From NCBI RefSeq assembly GCF_031312535.1, contig NZ_CP133594.1:682001-746000 (forward strand): a stretch of 64,000 bases of DNA, read 5' to 3'. The notes below the pieces were generated by a model. That model saw nothing but the letters and a program-made list of their open reading frames with translations. It was not told the origin of the DNA and did no database searches. The position numbers were made by a program, and so were the translations under genes. Of the stretch, positions 25,806-35,044 are shown piece by piece (the first letter of the stretch is position 1; every line of letters begins with the position of its first letter). This stretch comes from Methanolobus mangrovi (GTDB taxonomy: Archaea > Halobacteriota > Methanosarcinia > Methanosarcinales > Methanosarcinaceae).

Positions 25806-26615
25806 CTACAGTTTAACTGTCAGAACTAAAGTTTGCTCGTCTACTATATGGTCGCCATACATTAACCTGACATAGACATCAGTCTCACCGTTTGGTGCAT
25901 CTTCTTTCACAGGTATCTCCAGTCCTTTTGTGTAGGATGTTCCACTTTTTGCCATGGCCTGGGTTATATTCATGGATGCCTGGTCTGCTATGAGCTTATT
26001 GTCAACATCTACAACAACAGTTAGTATTCCGGCAGGTAAGGTGCTCTGGCCTTCATTCTTTACTGAGAATGTAATGGTTGCATTATCTCCTGCTTTAAGT
26101 TCCCATGTTTCTGCTGCAGATGTACGCAGTGAATCCATATCCGCTACAAATCCAAGGAACTGGAGTTTTGCATCCGGGAGTATCGTTACTTCTACAGGTA
26201 CTGATTTTGTCTTTGTCATCTGTAATCCTTCATCATCTGCTCCGGAAAGGTAGCTGATGGTCACTGCAGAGTCATTTACATCTGTATCAAAGGCAGGTGC
26301 CATTATCTTAGCATTGAGGATGGAAGATTGTGCAGTATCTTCTTTTCCTGCAATATTAACAGAATCTGTTCCTGTAACTGTAAAAGGCATGTAACTTGAA
26401 ACCATCACAGAATCAATGGACTGTGTAGCATTGTTAGTTACTCTCAGGGAGATATCCTGTTCCTGGAATTCCTTAATGACTACAGGGGGGGAAGTAAGGA
26501 ATACATTTTCAGGACTCACAGGGTCTACGGGTTCAATTGTTGTTGTACAACCTGATATCAATATCAGGGCTAAAAGTGATGTGATCACTATTATTTTCTG
26601 GACTAGTTCTCTCAT
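25806..26615 (-). CDS. Surface lipoprotein, CARDB/S-layer-like
   Basis: 269 aa. Signal peptide with lipobox I-S-G-C (lipidated Cys at residue 23), followed by two beta-sandwich repeats ('VTNNATQSIDSVMVSSYMPF', 'SVKNEGQSTLPAGILTVVVD') of the COG1361/CARDB kind found in methanogen envelope proteins. First gene of a two-gene unit with the PGF-CTERM-like lipoprotein. Exported to the outer face of the membrane; role unknown. Confidence 0.78.
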   Translation of the reverse strand: MRELVQKIIVITSLLALILISGCTTTIEPVDPVSPENVFLTSPPVVIKEFQEQDISLRVTNNATQSIDSVMVSSYMPFTVTGTDSVNIAGKEDTAQSSILNAKIMAPAFDTDVNDSAVTISYLSGADDEGLQMTKTKSVPVEVTILPDAKLQFLGFVADMDSLRTSAAETWELKAGDNATITFSVKNEGQSTLPAGILTVVVDVDNKLIADQASMNITQAMAKSGTSYTKGLEIPVKEDAPNGETDVYVRLMYGDHIVDEQTLVLTVKL

Positions 26616-26802
26616 AATTAGTACCTCACTTCTGAAAGTACTTAAAAGTTTAAAAATCCTTTGATAATTTTTATATTAAGAATCTATTTATTATTTATCA
26701 GTATTATTAAATTAGGTTACTAAGCAATAATTTAACTATATATCATTAAAAGTTACAGTAATATTCAGTAAAAGGAATCTTTAAACCAGATTAAGGATAG
26801 TC

Positions 26803-26812
26803 TTTTAAATAA
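26803..26812 (+). promoter_or_regulatory. mtaA TATA box, leaderless start
   Basis: TTTTAAATAA is centred about 23 bases before the mtaA ATG at 26830 and there is no ribosome-binding site, which predicts a leaderless mRNA. This contrasts with the long-leader mtaCB operon. Confidence 0.6.
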
Positions 26813-26829
26813 CCCGTATCCATTGCATT

Positions 26830-27870
26830 ATGGAGGAATCCTGTCTGCTTGATCTAACATTGAAAGAGCGTTTTATTTATTCCCTGGAAAGAAAAGATGT
26901 GGATAAAGTACCTGTTTGTTCGGTGACCCAAACCGGAACAGTTGAGCTTATGGAAATAACCGGTGCCAAATGGCCTGATGCACATTATGATCCTGAGAAG
27001 ATGGCAACGCTGGCTATTGCAGGACATGAGCTTACAGGACTTGAAGCAGTAAGGTATCCTTTTTGTAATACAGTTATAGCTGAGACCCTTGGATGTAATT
27101 TTGATGAAGGGTCTATAGATACACAGCCTTACCAGCTTGATTTTCCATGCAAGAACAAGGAAGATGTTGCAGGGATTATTGTTCCCGAAAACCTGCTTGA
27201 AAGCAGGAGAATAAAAATAATGCTTGAAGCCACGGATATAATAAAAAGCAGGGTTTCAGATGATGTTCCGATCATAGCAGGGATGATTGGACCTGCAGCT
27301 ATTGCTTTCTATCTATGTGGTGCGAAAAACTATCTTAGATGGTGTATAACTGAACCTGAACTTCTAACGCAGCTCTTTGCTATGGGTACTGAGTTTTGTA
27401 TAGAATATGCCAATGCTCTTTTTTACCGTGGTGTGGATGCAGTAGTCATAATAGATTCCGAAGCTGGTCCTGATATATTCCCACCACCACTGTTCGAGTC
27501 TCTTATACTTCCTCATTACCGCCTACTTACAGAGAGAATGGCCGGTCATTCTATTCTTCATATTTGTGGTGATGCCACAGACATTCTTGACATGATGGCA
27601 GAATCAGGATTTCACGGACTTAGTATAGAAGAAAAGGTGGATCTTGCTTATGCAAGCAAGATGGTTTCAGACAGGGTATGCCTTATAGGTAATATATCTC
27701 CTGCTGCCACCTTGCTTGGTAAATCTCCCGAACACATCAAAAATGAAGCAAAACAATGTATTATGGATGGGGCAGGTATTCTTGCACCCGGCTGTGGGAT
27801 AGCCCCGCGTACTCCTATTGAGAACATCAGGGCTTTTGTGGCAGCAAGGGATGAATTCTATACGAAATAA
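26830..27870 (+). CDS. mtaA: Methylcobamide:CoM methyltransferase MtaA
   Basis: 346 aa, UroD-fold. It moves the methyl group from methyl-MtaC to coenzyme M, making methyl-CoM for methanogenesis. Zinc ligands are the H-x-C of 'LHICGD' (His244, Cys246) and the Cys of 'APGCGIAPRTP' (Cys322). The N-terminal 'VDKVPVCSVTQTGTVELME' is close to the Methanosarcina MtaA sequence as I remember it, favouring MtaA over the methylamine enzyme MtbA. It stands alone, away from mtaCB, as is usual. Confidence 0.9.
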   Translation: MEESCLLDLTLKERFIYSLERKDVDKVPVCSVTQTGTVELMEITGAKWPDAHYDPEKMATLAIAGHELTGLEAVRYPFCNTVIAETLGCNFDEGSIDTQPYQLDFPCKNKEDVAGIIVPENLLESRRIKIMLEATDIIKSRVSDDVPIIAGMIGPAAIAFYLCGAKNYLRWCITEPELLTQLFAMGTEFCIEYANALFYRGVDAVVIIDSEAGPDIFPPPLFESLILPHYRLLTERMAGHSILHICGDATDILDMMAESGFHGLSIEEKVDLAYASKMVSDRVCLIGNISPAATLLGKSPEHIKNEAKQCIMDGAGILAPGCGIAPRTPIENIRAFVAARDEFYTK

Positions 27871-27907
27871 GGATTATTGCATGTGGATAATACTTGCAAT
27901 AGTACTA

Positions 27908-28189
27908 TTATAGTATCCTCTCGTAGACATCTGTCCAGTGAAGCTGGGAGCCGGCTGCAATAAACATCGAAACGGATAATGCTTCTGCTATTTCATCTTC
28001 AGTAGCACCATTATCCTTTGCTCTCTGGGAATGTATGGCGGTGCATTTCTCGCATCTGAGAAGTACTGAACAGGCTATGGCCATAAGTTCTTTGGTTTTG
28101 GTATTAAGGGCTGCATCTTTGAATATGGATTCACGCATTTTTCCAAAGGCTTCTGCAGTTTCAGGTAATCTTTCATTCAAATACGTCAT
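27908..28189 (-). CDS. AhpD/carboxymuconolactone decarboxylase-like protein
   Basis: 93 aa, all-helical. The redox motif C-E-K-C followed by T-A-I-H ('RCEKCTAIHSQRAKDNGA') matches small AhpD-like peroxidase-partner proteins. The ATG at 28189 has GAGGAT upstream; a start at 28219 would overlap that site. Possible role in peroxide or thiol chemistry. Single gene. Confidence 0.88.
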   Translation of the reverse strand: MTYLNERLPETAEAFGKMRESIFKDAALNTKTKELMAIACSVLLRCEKCTAIHSQRAKDNGATEDEIAEALSVSMFIAAGSQLHWTDVYERIL

Positions 28190-28340
28190 GATATATCCTC
28201 TGCTGTAGATTTGTTTCATGATTAAAAGGTTATAGGTCAGATCATTCTGTGAATCATATATTTACTGTTTTGTTTGCTTAGTGTATGTATTTTTATCATT
28301 AGCGAGTATTAACAATAGGCCTATAAAGAGGTTTTAATCA

Positions 28341-29252
28341 TTGAAAGGTTGGATTCTTTATAAAACACCTCAGATCGAACTGAGTCCGGAAGCTTATGAA
28401 ATTCATCGCCTGATAGAAACGGCAAGCAAAAAAGGAATAGAAATTGAAGTTGTCTCTCCTGATCAGTTCGACCTTGTGGTCACAAGGGAGGACCGCAAGA
28501 GTATATTGCTTAATGGTGAAGTAGTTTCCCTGCCGGATTTTCTCCTGCCACGAATGGGTGCCGGCACTACCTATTTTGGTATGGCGGTAATAAGGCATCT
28601 GGAAAGACTTGGCGTATATACTTTCAATTCAGCCCAATGTATCGATACTGTTAAGGATAAACTTTACTCCCAGCAAATACTGGCGGAGAATAATATCCCT
28701 GTTCCAAAAACCATGCTTGGTAAATATCCTATCGATGATGAGCTTGTTGAAAGGTATCTGAAGTTCCCCCTGGTACTCAAGACCCTTTCAGGTTCAATGG
28801 GAAAAGGTGTTTTTTTGTGTGATAATAAATCACAATTCAACGACCTGATGGAATTGATCCACGTAACAAATCCAAAACTGAACATAATCCTCCAGGAGTT
28901 CGTTGAAAGCAGCCGGGGAAAAGATCTCAGGGTATTTGTTGTTGGTGGAAGGCCTATAGCCTGTATAGAACGTAGTTCAAATGACAATAATTTTAAAGCA
29001 AATTTTTCCAGGGGGGGGCAGGTCACACAATTTGCGATGACTCCTGAGGTCAAGTGGTTAGCAACAGAAACTGCAAGACTTTTCGGCCTGGAGATAGCTG
29101 GAATAGACCTGCTTTTTGATGGAAAACACTTCAAGATATGTGAAGCAAACTCTTCTCCAGGCTTTAAAGGCATTGAAAGTTGCTGTGATATAGATATTGC
29201 CGATGAGATCTATAATTTCATAAAAGTTCGTCTTGGTAAATTTGAAGATTGA
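28341..29252 (+). CDS. RimK-type ATP-grasp ligase
   Basis: 303 aa. ATP-grasp fold with 'FPLVLKTLSGSMGKGVFLCD' (ATP loop), 'LQEFVESSRGKDLRVFVVG' and the metal-binding 'FKICEANSSPGFKGIE'. Archaeal members add glutamate to cofactors: MptN to tetrahydromethanopterin (making tetrahydrosarcinapterin) and CofF to F420. Either would fit a Methanosarcinales genome; sequence alone does not decide. The start is a TTG at 28341 with GAGGT 8 bases upstream. Confidence 0.85.
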   Translation: MKGWILYKTPQIELSPEAYEIHRLIETASKKGIEIEVVSPDQFDLVVTREDRKSILLNGEVVSLPDFLLPRMGAGTTYFGMAVIRHLERLGVYTFNSAQCIDTVKDKLYSQQILAENNIPVPKTMLGKYPIDDELVERYLKFPLVLKTLSGSMGKGVFLCDNKSQFNDLMELIHVTNPKLNIILQEFVESSRGKDLRVFVVGGRPIACIERSSNDNNFKANFSRGGQVTQFAMTPEVKWLATETARLFGLEIAGIDLLFDGKHFKICEANSSPGFKGIESCCDIDIADEIYNFIKVRLGKFED

Positions 29253-29647
29253 ATCATATGAGTATCATTTAAAATAAAGTGCATATACACATATAATTAG
29301 TGTATGTACAAAAATCTTTTTTTCACATGTTTTTAGTGATGTTCTTTTTATAATTTTGATATAGTTTTGCACACATGTACATTATAAATATATGAAATAT
29401 GGCTGGAAAAGTATTGTTGCTTTCATTGATATTTTGTGATTATGTGCGCGATATATAATCTATATTGTGGCAACAGGTATTATTTTTTTGTTCGTGTGCC
29501 GTGGAACTAGTCACCACATTTATATATATTAAAATTATATAGAACTTGTGTTATATTGTGCAACTTATACTTGCATATGTGCAATACATCATTCACAACT
29601 GTTAATAAATTTCATTTAATGTATATACAATATTAGGATGTGGTCAA
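29253..29647. other. Chemoreceptor upstream region
   Basis: A 395-bp AT-rich spacer with several TGTGCA/TGCACA-type words (near 29370, 29441, 29557 and 29577) and the dyad TACAC...GTGTA near 29286-29304. They may be operator sites for the chemoreceptor gene. No gene is seen. Confidence 0.35.
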
Positions 29648-31699
29648 TTGAATTTAAAAAACATTACTATTAATCGGAAGATCATCGCATTCGCTTTGAT
29701 ACTTACAATCTTGCCTGTGACAGCCGTTGGGCTTTTTGCATACGATCAAACTGCAACTGCAATAAGAGATCAACTTCATGAAAGACTTGACGAACAGGTA
29801 TTCATGGAAAAGCAGTATATAGATGCTGTATTTTCGGTTGCCCAGGAAAGTCTGATAGCCAATATGGGAGTTGCAGAAGATTCTTTCTATTCACATGGAA
29901 ATGCAAAACTCTCTGATGGAAAGATAGTACTTGGAGATGATTATGTTGTTAATAGCGACAATGGAATCGTCGATAATGTCCAGAAGCAAATTGGCGGTGA
30001 GGTAACGATCTTCCAGGTCAATGATGGTTCTGCAAGCAGAATAGCAACAACCACCCGTAATTCAGATGGAAGCCGTGCATTGGGAACACGGGTGTCTGAT
30101 GAAGTTTATAATACAGTGGTTATCAAGGGTCAGACATACAGTGGAAGAGCTGATGTTCTTGGCAGTTATTACGTAACAAATTACGAAGCTATCAAAGATG
30201 CAAGTGGAAAGACCATTGGTATCCTTTCAATTGCTTCACCTGAAGAACATTACAGGCAGATTATCAAGGAACAGATGTCTACAATTACTTTCGGTGAAAC
30301 CGGATATATGTATGTAATGGACTCTACTGGTGATGTTATTATTCACCCGAGCATAGAAGGAGATAATATTATCAGCAACGATTTTGCAAAAACAATGGCT
30401 GCTGAAAAAGACGGTGAGCTTGTTTATAACTGGCAGGGACGCGATAAGGCAATAAGTTACACTTACTATGAAGACAAGGACTGGATCATTGCATCAGGTA
30501 CTTACATCGATGAATTCGAGGCTCCTGTAAGGGCAATCAGAAATGGTCTGGTAGCAGCCGTTCTTGTATTCGTTGTTCTTGGTTCCGCTGCAGCATTCCT
30601 TATCAGTAGGTCAATTTCAGGTGGAGTTGAGAAGATCGTTTCAGACTTCAAGAAAATATCAGATGATGCTCTTGAAGGCAAGATCAACACCCGGGCTGAA
30701 ACAGATGTTGATATTGATTTCCTTGCGATTCCAAGTGGTCTTAATGATATCCTTAACACACTGACAAATGTCATCAATGTGGTCAGTAAGAGCGCGAACA
30801 ATGTTGCTTCAACAGCAGAAGAAATGTCCGCATCCGTTGAAGAAATGACTGCTGCATCCACACAAATATCCACAACAGTTGGTGAGATAGCTAAGGGTTC
30901 ACAGGAACAGTCTTCCAGGTCAGAGGATGTTGCAAAGACAATGAATGACATGACCATTGGTGTGCAGGATATTGCAAGCAATGCTCAGCAGGCAGCTGAA
31001 GCAGCTATTGCTGCAAAAGAGTTCATATCAGATGTAGGAAGGCAATCCCAGGATATGCTTGTGCAAATGGATGCTATCCAGGGTGCTACAAATGAGTCTG
31101 CAACTGTCATCAAAGAGCTTGAAGGCAAGTCTAATCAGATCGGAGAGATCGTCGAGCTTATTACCAGTATTGCAGATCAGACCAACCTGCTTGCACTTAA
31201 TGCAGCAATTGAGGCTGCAAGGGCAGGAGAGCACGGTCGTGGATTTGCTGTAGTAGCTGATGAGGTCCGAAAGCTTGCTGAGAATTCAGGAAATGCAGCA
31301 GCCCAGATATCACACCTGATCACTGAGATCAAGGATGGAACACATGCAGCGGTCACATCTATGGAATCCGGTACAAGGACTGTTACAGAAGGTGTCAGTG
31401 CACTTTCAGTTACTGTAGAGGCTGTACAGGGAATAGTGGAACAGAGTAACAGGGTTGCCCTTATGGCAGAGAACATTGCAGCTGCAGCACAGGAACAGTC
31501 TGCATCCATTCAGGAGATTACTGCGACCATTGATGAAGTGGCCTCTATCTCACAGGAAACGGCATCAGGTACAGAGCAGACCTCTGCGGCTGTGGAGCAG
31601 CAGAACGCATCTATGATGGAGCTTGCAAAGAGTTCACAGGAACTTGCAGAGATGGCTACTGAGATGCAGGAAATAGTTGCAAAATACATAACTGAGTAA
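29648..31699 (+). CDS. Methyl-accepting chemotaxis protein with Cache sensor
   Basis: 683 aa. TM1 (about 12-30), an extracellular Cache-type sensor (about 35-295, '[17 protein letters not shown]'), TM2 (about 300-322), a HAMP-like linker, and a cytoplasmic signalling domain with the highly conserved hairpin tip '[20 protein letters not shown]' (about 507-526) and '[14 protein letters not shown]'. It would signal to CheA/CheW and control the archaellum. The start is a TTG at 29648 with AGGATG upstream. Single gene. Confidence 0.92.
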   Translation: MNLKNITINRKIIAFALILTILPVTAVGLFAYDQTATAIRDQLHERLDEQVFMEKQYIDAVFSVAQESLIANMGVAEDSFYSHGNAKLSDGKIVLGDDYVVNSDNGIVDNVQKQIGGEVTIFQVNDGSASRIATTTRNSDGSRALGTRVSDEVYNTVVIKGQTYSGRADVLGSYYVTNYEAIKDASGKTIGILSIASPEEHYRQIIKEQMSTITFGETGYMYVMDSTGDVIIHPSIEGDNIISNDFAKTMAAEKDGELVYNWQGRDKAISYTYYEDKDWIIASGTYIDEFEAPVRAIRNGLVAAVLVFVVLGSAAAFLISRSISGGVEKIVSDFKKISDDALEGKINTRAETDVDIDFLAIPSGLNDILNTLTNVINVVSKSANNVASTAEEMSASVEEMTAASTQISTTVGEIAKGSQEQSSRSEDVAKTMNDMTIGVQDIASNAQQAAEAAIAAKEFISDVGRQSQDMLVQMDAIQGATNESATVIKELEGKSNQIGEIVELITSIADQTNLLALNAAIEAARAGEHGRGFAVVADEVRKLAENSGNAAAQISHLITEIKDGTHAAVTSMESGTRTVTEGVSALSVTVEAVQGIVEQSNRVALMAENIAAAAQEQSASIQEITATIDEVASISQETASGTEQTSAAVEQQNASMMELAKSSQELAEMATEMQEIVAKYITE

Positions 31700-31925
31700 A
31701 TGAGAGGGGTATACTCCTCTTTACTTTTTTTTCAGTGATCAGGCCACTATTCCTTTTTTATTTTCATATTTTCTTTTTTTGTATTTGTTACTCGTCAAAT
31801 ATAAGTATTTGAAATGAAAAATTCTCTATTTGAGAGTATAATAATGATGAGTGTAGCCGGGTTGTGGAGAATTCTACCGGAAAGTTGAAAAATGATATGG
31901 ATAAGTTGGGTACCAGAGTGATAAC

Positions 31926-32468
31926 ATGTCAGGATCAGATCTAGATAGTAAAAAAGTGTTAATGGTTGTCGCACAAGATGGTTTCAGGGATGAAGAGTTC
32001 TTTGAACCCCTTGATATGTTCGAGGATGCAGGAATAACTATCACTATTGCAAGTAAGACAACAGATGAAGCAACTGGAGCACTTGGTGGAAGTGTAAAAC
32101 CTGATGTTCCTATAGATAAAGTGATTATTTCAGAGTATGATGGAATTGTCATTGCAGGAGGGCCGGGTTCAAGAAAACTATTGTGGCCGGACAAGAAGCT
32201 GCAGAAGCTGGTTGCAGATGCCTTTGAACAGGAGAAGGTTGTGGCTGCTATATGCGTATCCCCTGTGATACTTGCAAGAGCCGGGATACTTGAAGGTAAA
32301 AGGGCTACTGTTTTCAAAGACTCTGAATCTATCAAAGAGCTTGAAAAAGGCAAAGCAATTTATGAGGATGCAGATGTCATCGTAACGGAGAATATAGTTA
32401 CTGCACGTGACCCTGCAAGTGCTGAGGCCTTTGGAGAAGCTGTTCTTGAAGCTCTTGAGAAATGGTAA
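31926..32468 (+). CDS. DJ-1/PfpI-family protein
   Basis: 180 aa. The class I glutamine-amidotransferase-like fold has the nucleophile elbow 'AAICVSPVILARAG' (Cys110) and 'YDGIVIAGGPGS'. Members act as glyoxalases/deglycases, chaperones or peptidases; this one is not assignable further. Followed at once by an intrinsic hairpin. Confidence 0.88.
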   Translation: MSGSDLDSKKVLMVVAQDGFRDEEFFEPLDMFEDAGITITIASKTTDEATGALGGSVKPDVPIDKVIISEYDGIVIAGGPGSRKLLWPDKKLQKLVADAFEQEKVVAAICVSPVILARAGILEGKRATVFKDSESIKELEKGKAIYEDADVIVTENIVTARDPASAEAFGEAVLEALEKW

Positions 32469-32485
32469 AGCCGGATATCCGGCTT
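32468..32485. terminator. Palindromic terminator after the DJ-1/PfpI gene
   Basis: AAGCCGG-ATAT-CCGGCTT is a perfect 7-bp stem that overlaps the stop codon and is followed by AATTTTTC. It lies between convergent genes. Confidence 0.75.
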
Positions 32486-32536
32486 AATTTTTCATCTTTT
32501 TTTTTGACTTTTTCTTAATTCGTTTTGTGCTTTAGA

Positions 32537-33307
32537 CTAGGGCTTGATGTTCATGAGGTCTTTAGCAATGGTGACGTTGCCAGCAAAGTATTTCCTTATG
32601 TGGTCCACAGCCTCTCTCTCATGTCCCTGCATGTGTGGATAGAGGTGTGTCAGGTAGAGTTCCTTTACGTTGAGAGGAGCCTCATCCAGCATGAGGGTGA
32701 ACATGTCAGGAGTGGTATGATTGGTCATGGGGAAGCCCAGCGGGAATGAGCATTCGTGTATGAGTATATCTGCACCCTCTGCCAGCTCCATTACTTCCTC
32801 ACATGGCTCGGTGTCTCCTGTGTAAACAACGCTTTTGCCTTCGCTCTCAATGCGATATGCCAGTGAGTTGTCCGTATGAACGGTCTTAGCACACCTGATG
32901 CTGCAATTCGCATCCTGTCCGTCCGCACCCACCGGCCTGAATTCATCCCCTGGCGAGAGTTCCGTGATATCCACGGTGAACCTGTCTTTTAGATACTCAT
33001 AGACTTCCAGTGTCTTCTCAAACCATTCACGGGTGCCCTGAGGCCCGTATAGCCGCATCTGTGTCTTGCCTACAAGCCAGTTGGCCTTGAACAGGGCAAG
33101 TACATCCCCCACATGGTCCAGATGCAAATGCGTGAGCACGATGCCATTAATATCCTTATGTTCGTGCCTGCTCTCCTGTATTCTACCAAGAACACCGCAC
33201 CCGCAGTCAAAAAGCAAGGTCGTGCCCTCTATATCTATGAGCACACCAGACTGTACCCTGCCAGCCTGAGGTATGCCAACTCCTGTGCCAAGAAACGTAA
33301 TTTCCAT
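32537..33307 (-). CDS. RNase Z-like metallo-beta-lactamase-fold hydrolase
   Basis: 256 aa. Metal motif T-H-L-H-L-D-H (His60, His62, Asp64, His65), later His in 'HTDNS', Asp in 'YTGDTEPC', and a final 'LTHLYPH'. The fold is that of RNase Z and related arylsulfatase-like hydrolases. It is close to the tRNA-Leu gene but on the other strand and has no obvious exosite arm, so a non-tRNA substrate is possible. Confidence 0.85.
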   Translation of the reverse strand: MEITFLGTGVGIPQAGRVQSGVLIDIEGTTLLFDCGCGVLGRIQESRHEHKDINGIVLTHLHLDHVGDVLALFKANWLVGKTQMRLYGPQGTREWFEKTLEVYEYLKDRFTVDITELSPGDEFRPVGADGQDANCSIRCAKTVHTDNSLAYRIESEGKSVVYTGDTEPCEEVMELAEGADILIHECSFPLGFPMTNHTTPDMFTLMLDEAPLNVKELYLTHLYPHMQGHEREAVDHIRKYFAGNVTIAKDLMNIKP

Positions 33308-33395
33308 ACCTGCTATAATAAGGCTTAAGTAACTTAACTTTTATTAAAGGGATGTTCGAAACCGTATGGCTGGCACTTAGATACTAATTCTCACT

Positions 33396-33480
33396 GCGAG
33401 GGTCGCCCAGCTAGGTCAAAGGCGCTGGACTTAAGATCCAGTATCGAAGGATTTCGAGGGTTCGAATCCCTCCCCTCGCA
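33396..33480 (+). tRNA. tRNA-Leu (anticodon UAA)
   Basis: An 85-nt class II tRNA. The acceptor stem GCGAGGG pairs with CCCTCGC and the discriminator is A. The anticodon stem CTGGA/TCCAG closes loop CTTAAGA with anticodon TAA at 33432-33434. The long variable arm and T-arm GGGTTCGAATCCC are present. CCA is not encoded. Its last four bases are part of the casposon target duplication (33477-33490), and the tRNA is left intact. Confidence 0.97.
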
Positions 33481-33490
33481 CTTTATTTTC
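33477..33490 (+). repeat. Left 14-bp casposon target-site duplication
   Basis: CGCACTTTATTTTC begins in the tRNA-Leu acceptor end and is repeated exactly at 48058-48071. Fourteen bases is the usual length of casposon target duplications. Confidence 0.88.
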
Positions 33491-33526
33491 GGGATATAGT
33501 TAACACTAAAAAACGGAACTTTTGTG
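33491..33526 (+). repeat. Left terminal inverted repeat of the casposon
   Basis: Starts GGGATATAGTTAACACTAAA and continues with AAACGGAAC. It aligns with the reverse complement of 48021-48057: GGGATATA is identical, then TAAC and CTAAAAA are shared. A near copy is at 50049-50075. Confidence 0.75.
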
Positions 33527-33634
33527 AAAAATTCATAGTTGGGACTATTTTCACAGTATATTTAGAAATAGAATTAAAGATACTTGCCAAAAGATTAAGT
33601 ACTGTGAATACTAACTAACATTGGTTAAAAAATA

Positions 33635-35044
33635 ATGCTTTTAAGTAATTATATAAACATCGTTTATGATAAACTAACGTTTTTAGATAGTATTTTGAGT
33701 TTAATTAAAGAAACAATCATTTCATACAATCTCAAATTTATTGATGAAATGCCTCATTTATTAACAATATTTAATACTGCTCTTCCATTGATAATTGCTC
33801 TTCTTACTTCATTTGGAATCTATGTTTATTATAACAAAAACAAATATGCTCTTTCTTATAAGTTAGAAAAACCTCATGAAATAGACGCATCACCAAAATC
33901 AGTAAATAATGTAATCGAAAATTGGGTTTCTTTCTCCAAATTATTAAAATACACATGTGGTTTTTCCTTTTTGTTGTGGGTATTTTGGTCAATTTTACTA
34001 ATATTTGTGTATCTAATATTTGGTTATGTTGGAGTTAAAGTAGGCATAGCGATTATTCTTTCGCTGCACATATTCGTCATTTCAAAGTTATATTCAGTAA
34101 TGTACAAAATCCAAATAGAAGAGGGAAGAAATAACTACGGATATATTTCAATTTATACATTATTCGTGTCTATTACCAGACTATTAATTTATGTATTTTT
34201 AAATTTATACAATGTACATAAGAAGTCTTTTTTCTCAACCGTTTCATCAATACTGGATAAGCTTTCCATTGAAGGCAATGTGAGATATATTTTCTATGCT
34301 GTTTCTTTAGTTTTTAGACTATTAATACTACCAATTGTTTTGATTCGCGTTTTAGTGCGCTCATTTGTATTTATATTAATTTATTTAGCAATACCAGCTT
34401 CTCTAATATTAAATAGTCTTGAATTTTTTATTCTATATGAATCATTACTTTTGGTTTATTTTGTTGTAAAATGTATGCCTTTATACCAAAATGTAAGAAC
34501 AATGTCAAGAGATCCCTTATTTGTAAATATAGAAATGATTAATGGAGAAACAATAAGTCATTTATTATTGTATCAAACTACTCTTTCAGATTATAGATTT
34601 AAAAGTTATATTACACAAAAAGAATTCATTGTTCCCCACTGTAATATTAAAAAAATATGTGAAGACTATGGGTTTGAATTAAGACAATTAGATAACTTAA
34701 TTGAACAGAAGCATTTTCTTATATCCGATTTCAATAATTTAAAGTATCAGCAAGACACAATAAAAATGCTTATACGGGTATTTCAAAATCAATATATGCA
34801 TAGAGTTTGGTACAAAAAAGCGATACTCTATAAAAGAATGAATGAGCCAGATCAAATGAAGCTTTCTTTAGAAGAGGCTATTAAAAGTACAAAATCAGCC
34901 TATGTTTTTCCGACAAAAAGCAGAAAAGTTTACTTGCAATTTATTTCATTCCTTAAAAAAGATAAGGAATTTTATGATGAGAGGGATAATAAATGGTTTA
35001 TAGATTTATTAGATGACACTAACAATAATGTATCAACCTCTTAA
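33635..35044 (+). CDS. Multi-pass membrane protein, casposon cargo
   Basis: 469 aa. About six TM segments (roughly 47-66, 107-130, 132-152, 170-190, 218-240, 243-280) and a C-terminal cytosolic helical region (about 330-469) with a TPR-like stretch ('WYKKAILYKRMNEPDQMKLS'). No family is recognised. Very AT-rich, more than the neighbours outside the element. It sits between the left terminal repeat and the polymerase gene, and its last 26 bases overlap the 3' end of that convergent gene. A defence or envelope role is possible but unproven. Confidence 0.7.
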   Translation: MLLSNYINIVYDKLTFLDSILSLIKETIISYNLKFIDEMPHLLTIFNTALPLIIALLTSFGIYVYYNKNKYALSYKLEKPHEIDASPKSVNNVIENWVSFSKLLKYTCGFSFLLWVFWSILLIFVYLIFGYVGVKVGIAIILSLHIFVISKLYSVMYKIQIEEGRNNYGYISIYTLFVSITRLLIYVFLNLYNVHKKSFFSTVSSILDKLSIEGNVRYIFYAVSLVFRLLILPIVLIRVLVRSFVFILIYLAIPASLILNSLEFFILYESLLLVYFVVKCMPLYQNVRTMSRDPLFVNIEMINGETISHLLLYQTTLSDYRFKSYITQKEFIVPHCNIKKICEDYGFELRQLDNLIEQKHFLISDFNNLKYQQDTIKMLIRVFQNQYMHRVWYKKAILYKRMNEPDQMKLSLEEAIKSTKSAYVFPTKSRKVYLQFISFLKKDKEFYDERDNKWFIDLLDDTNNNVSTS

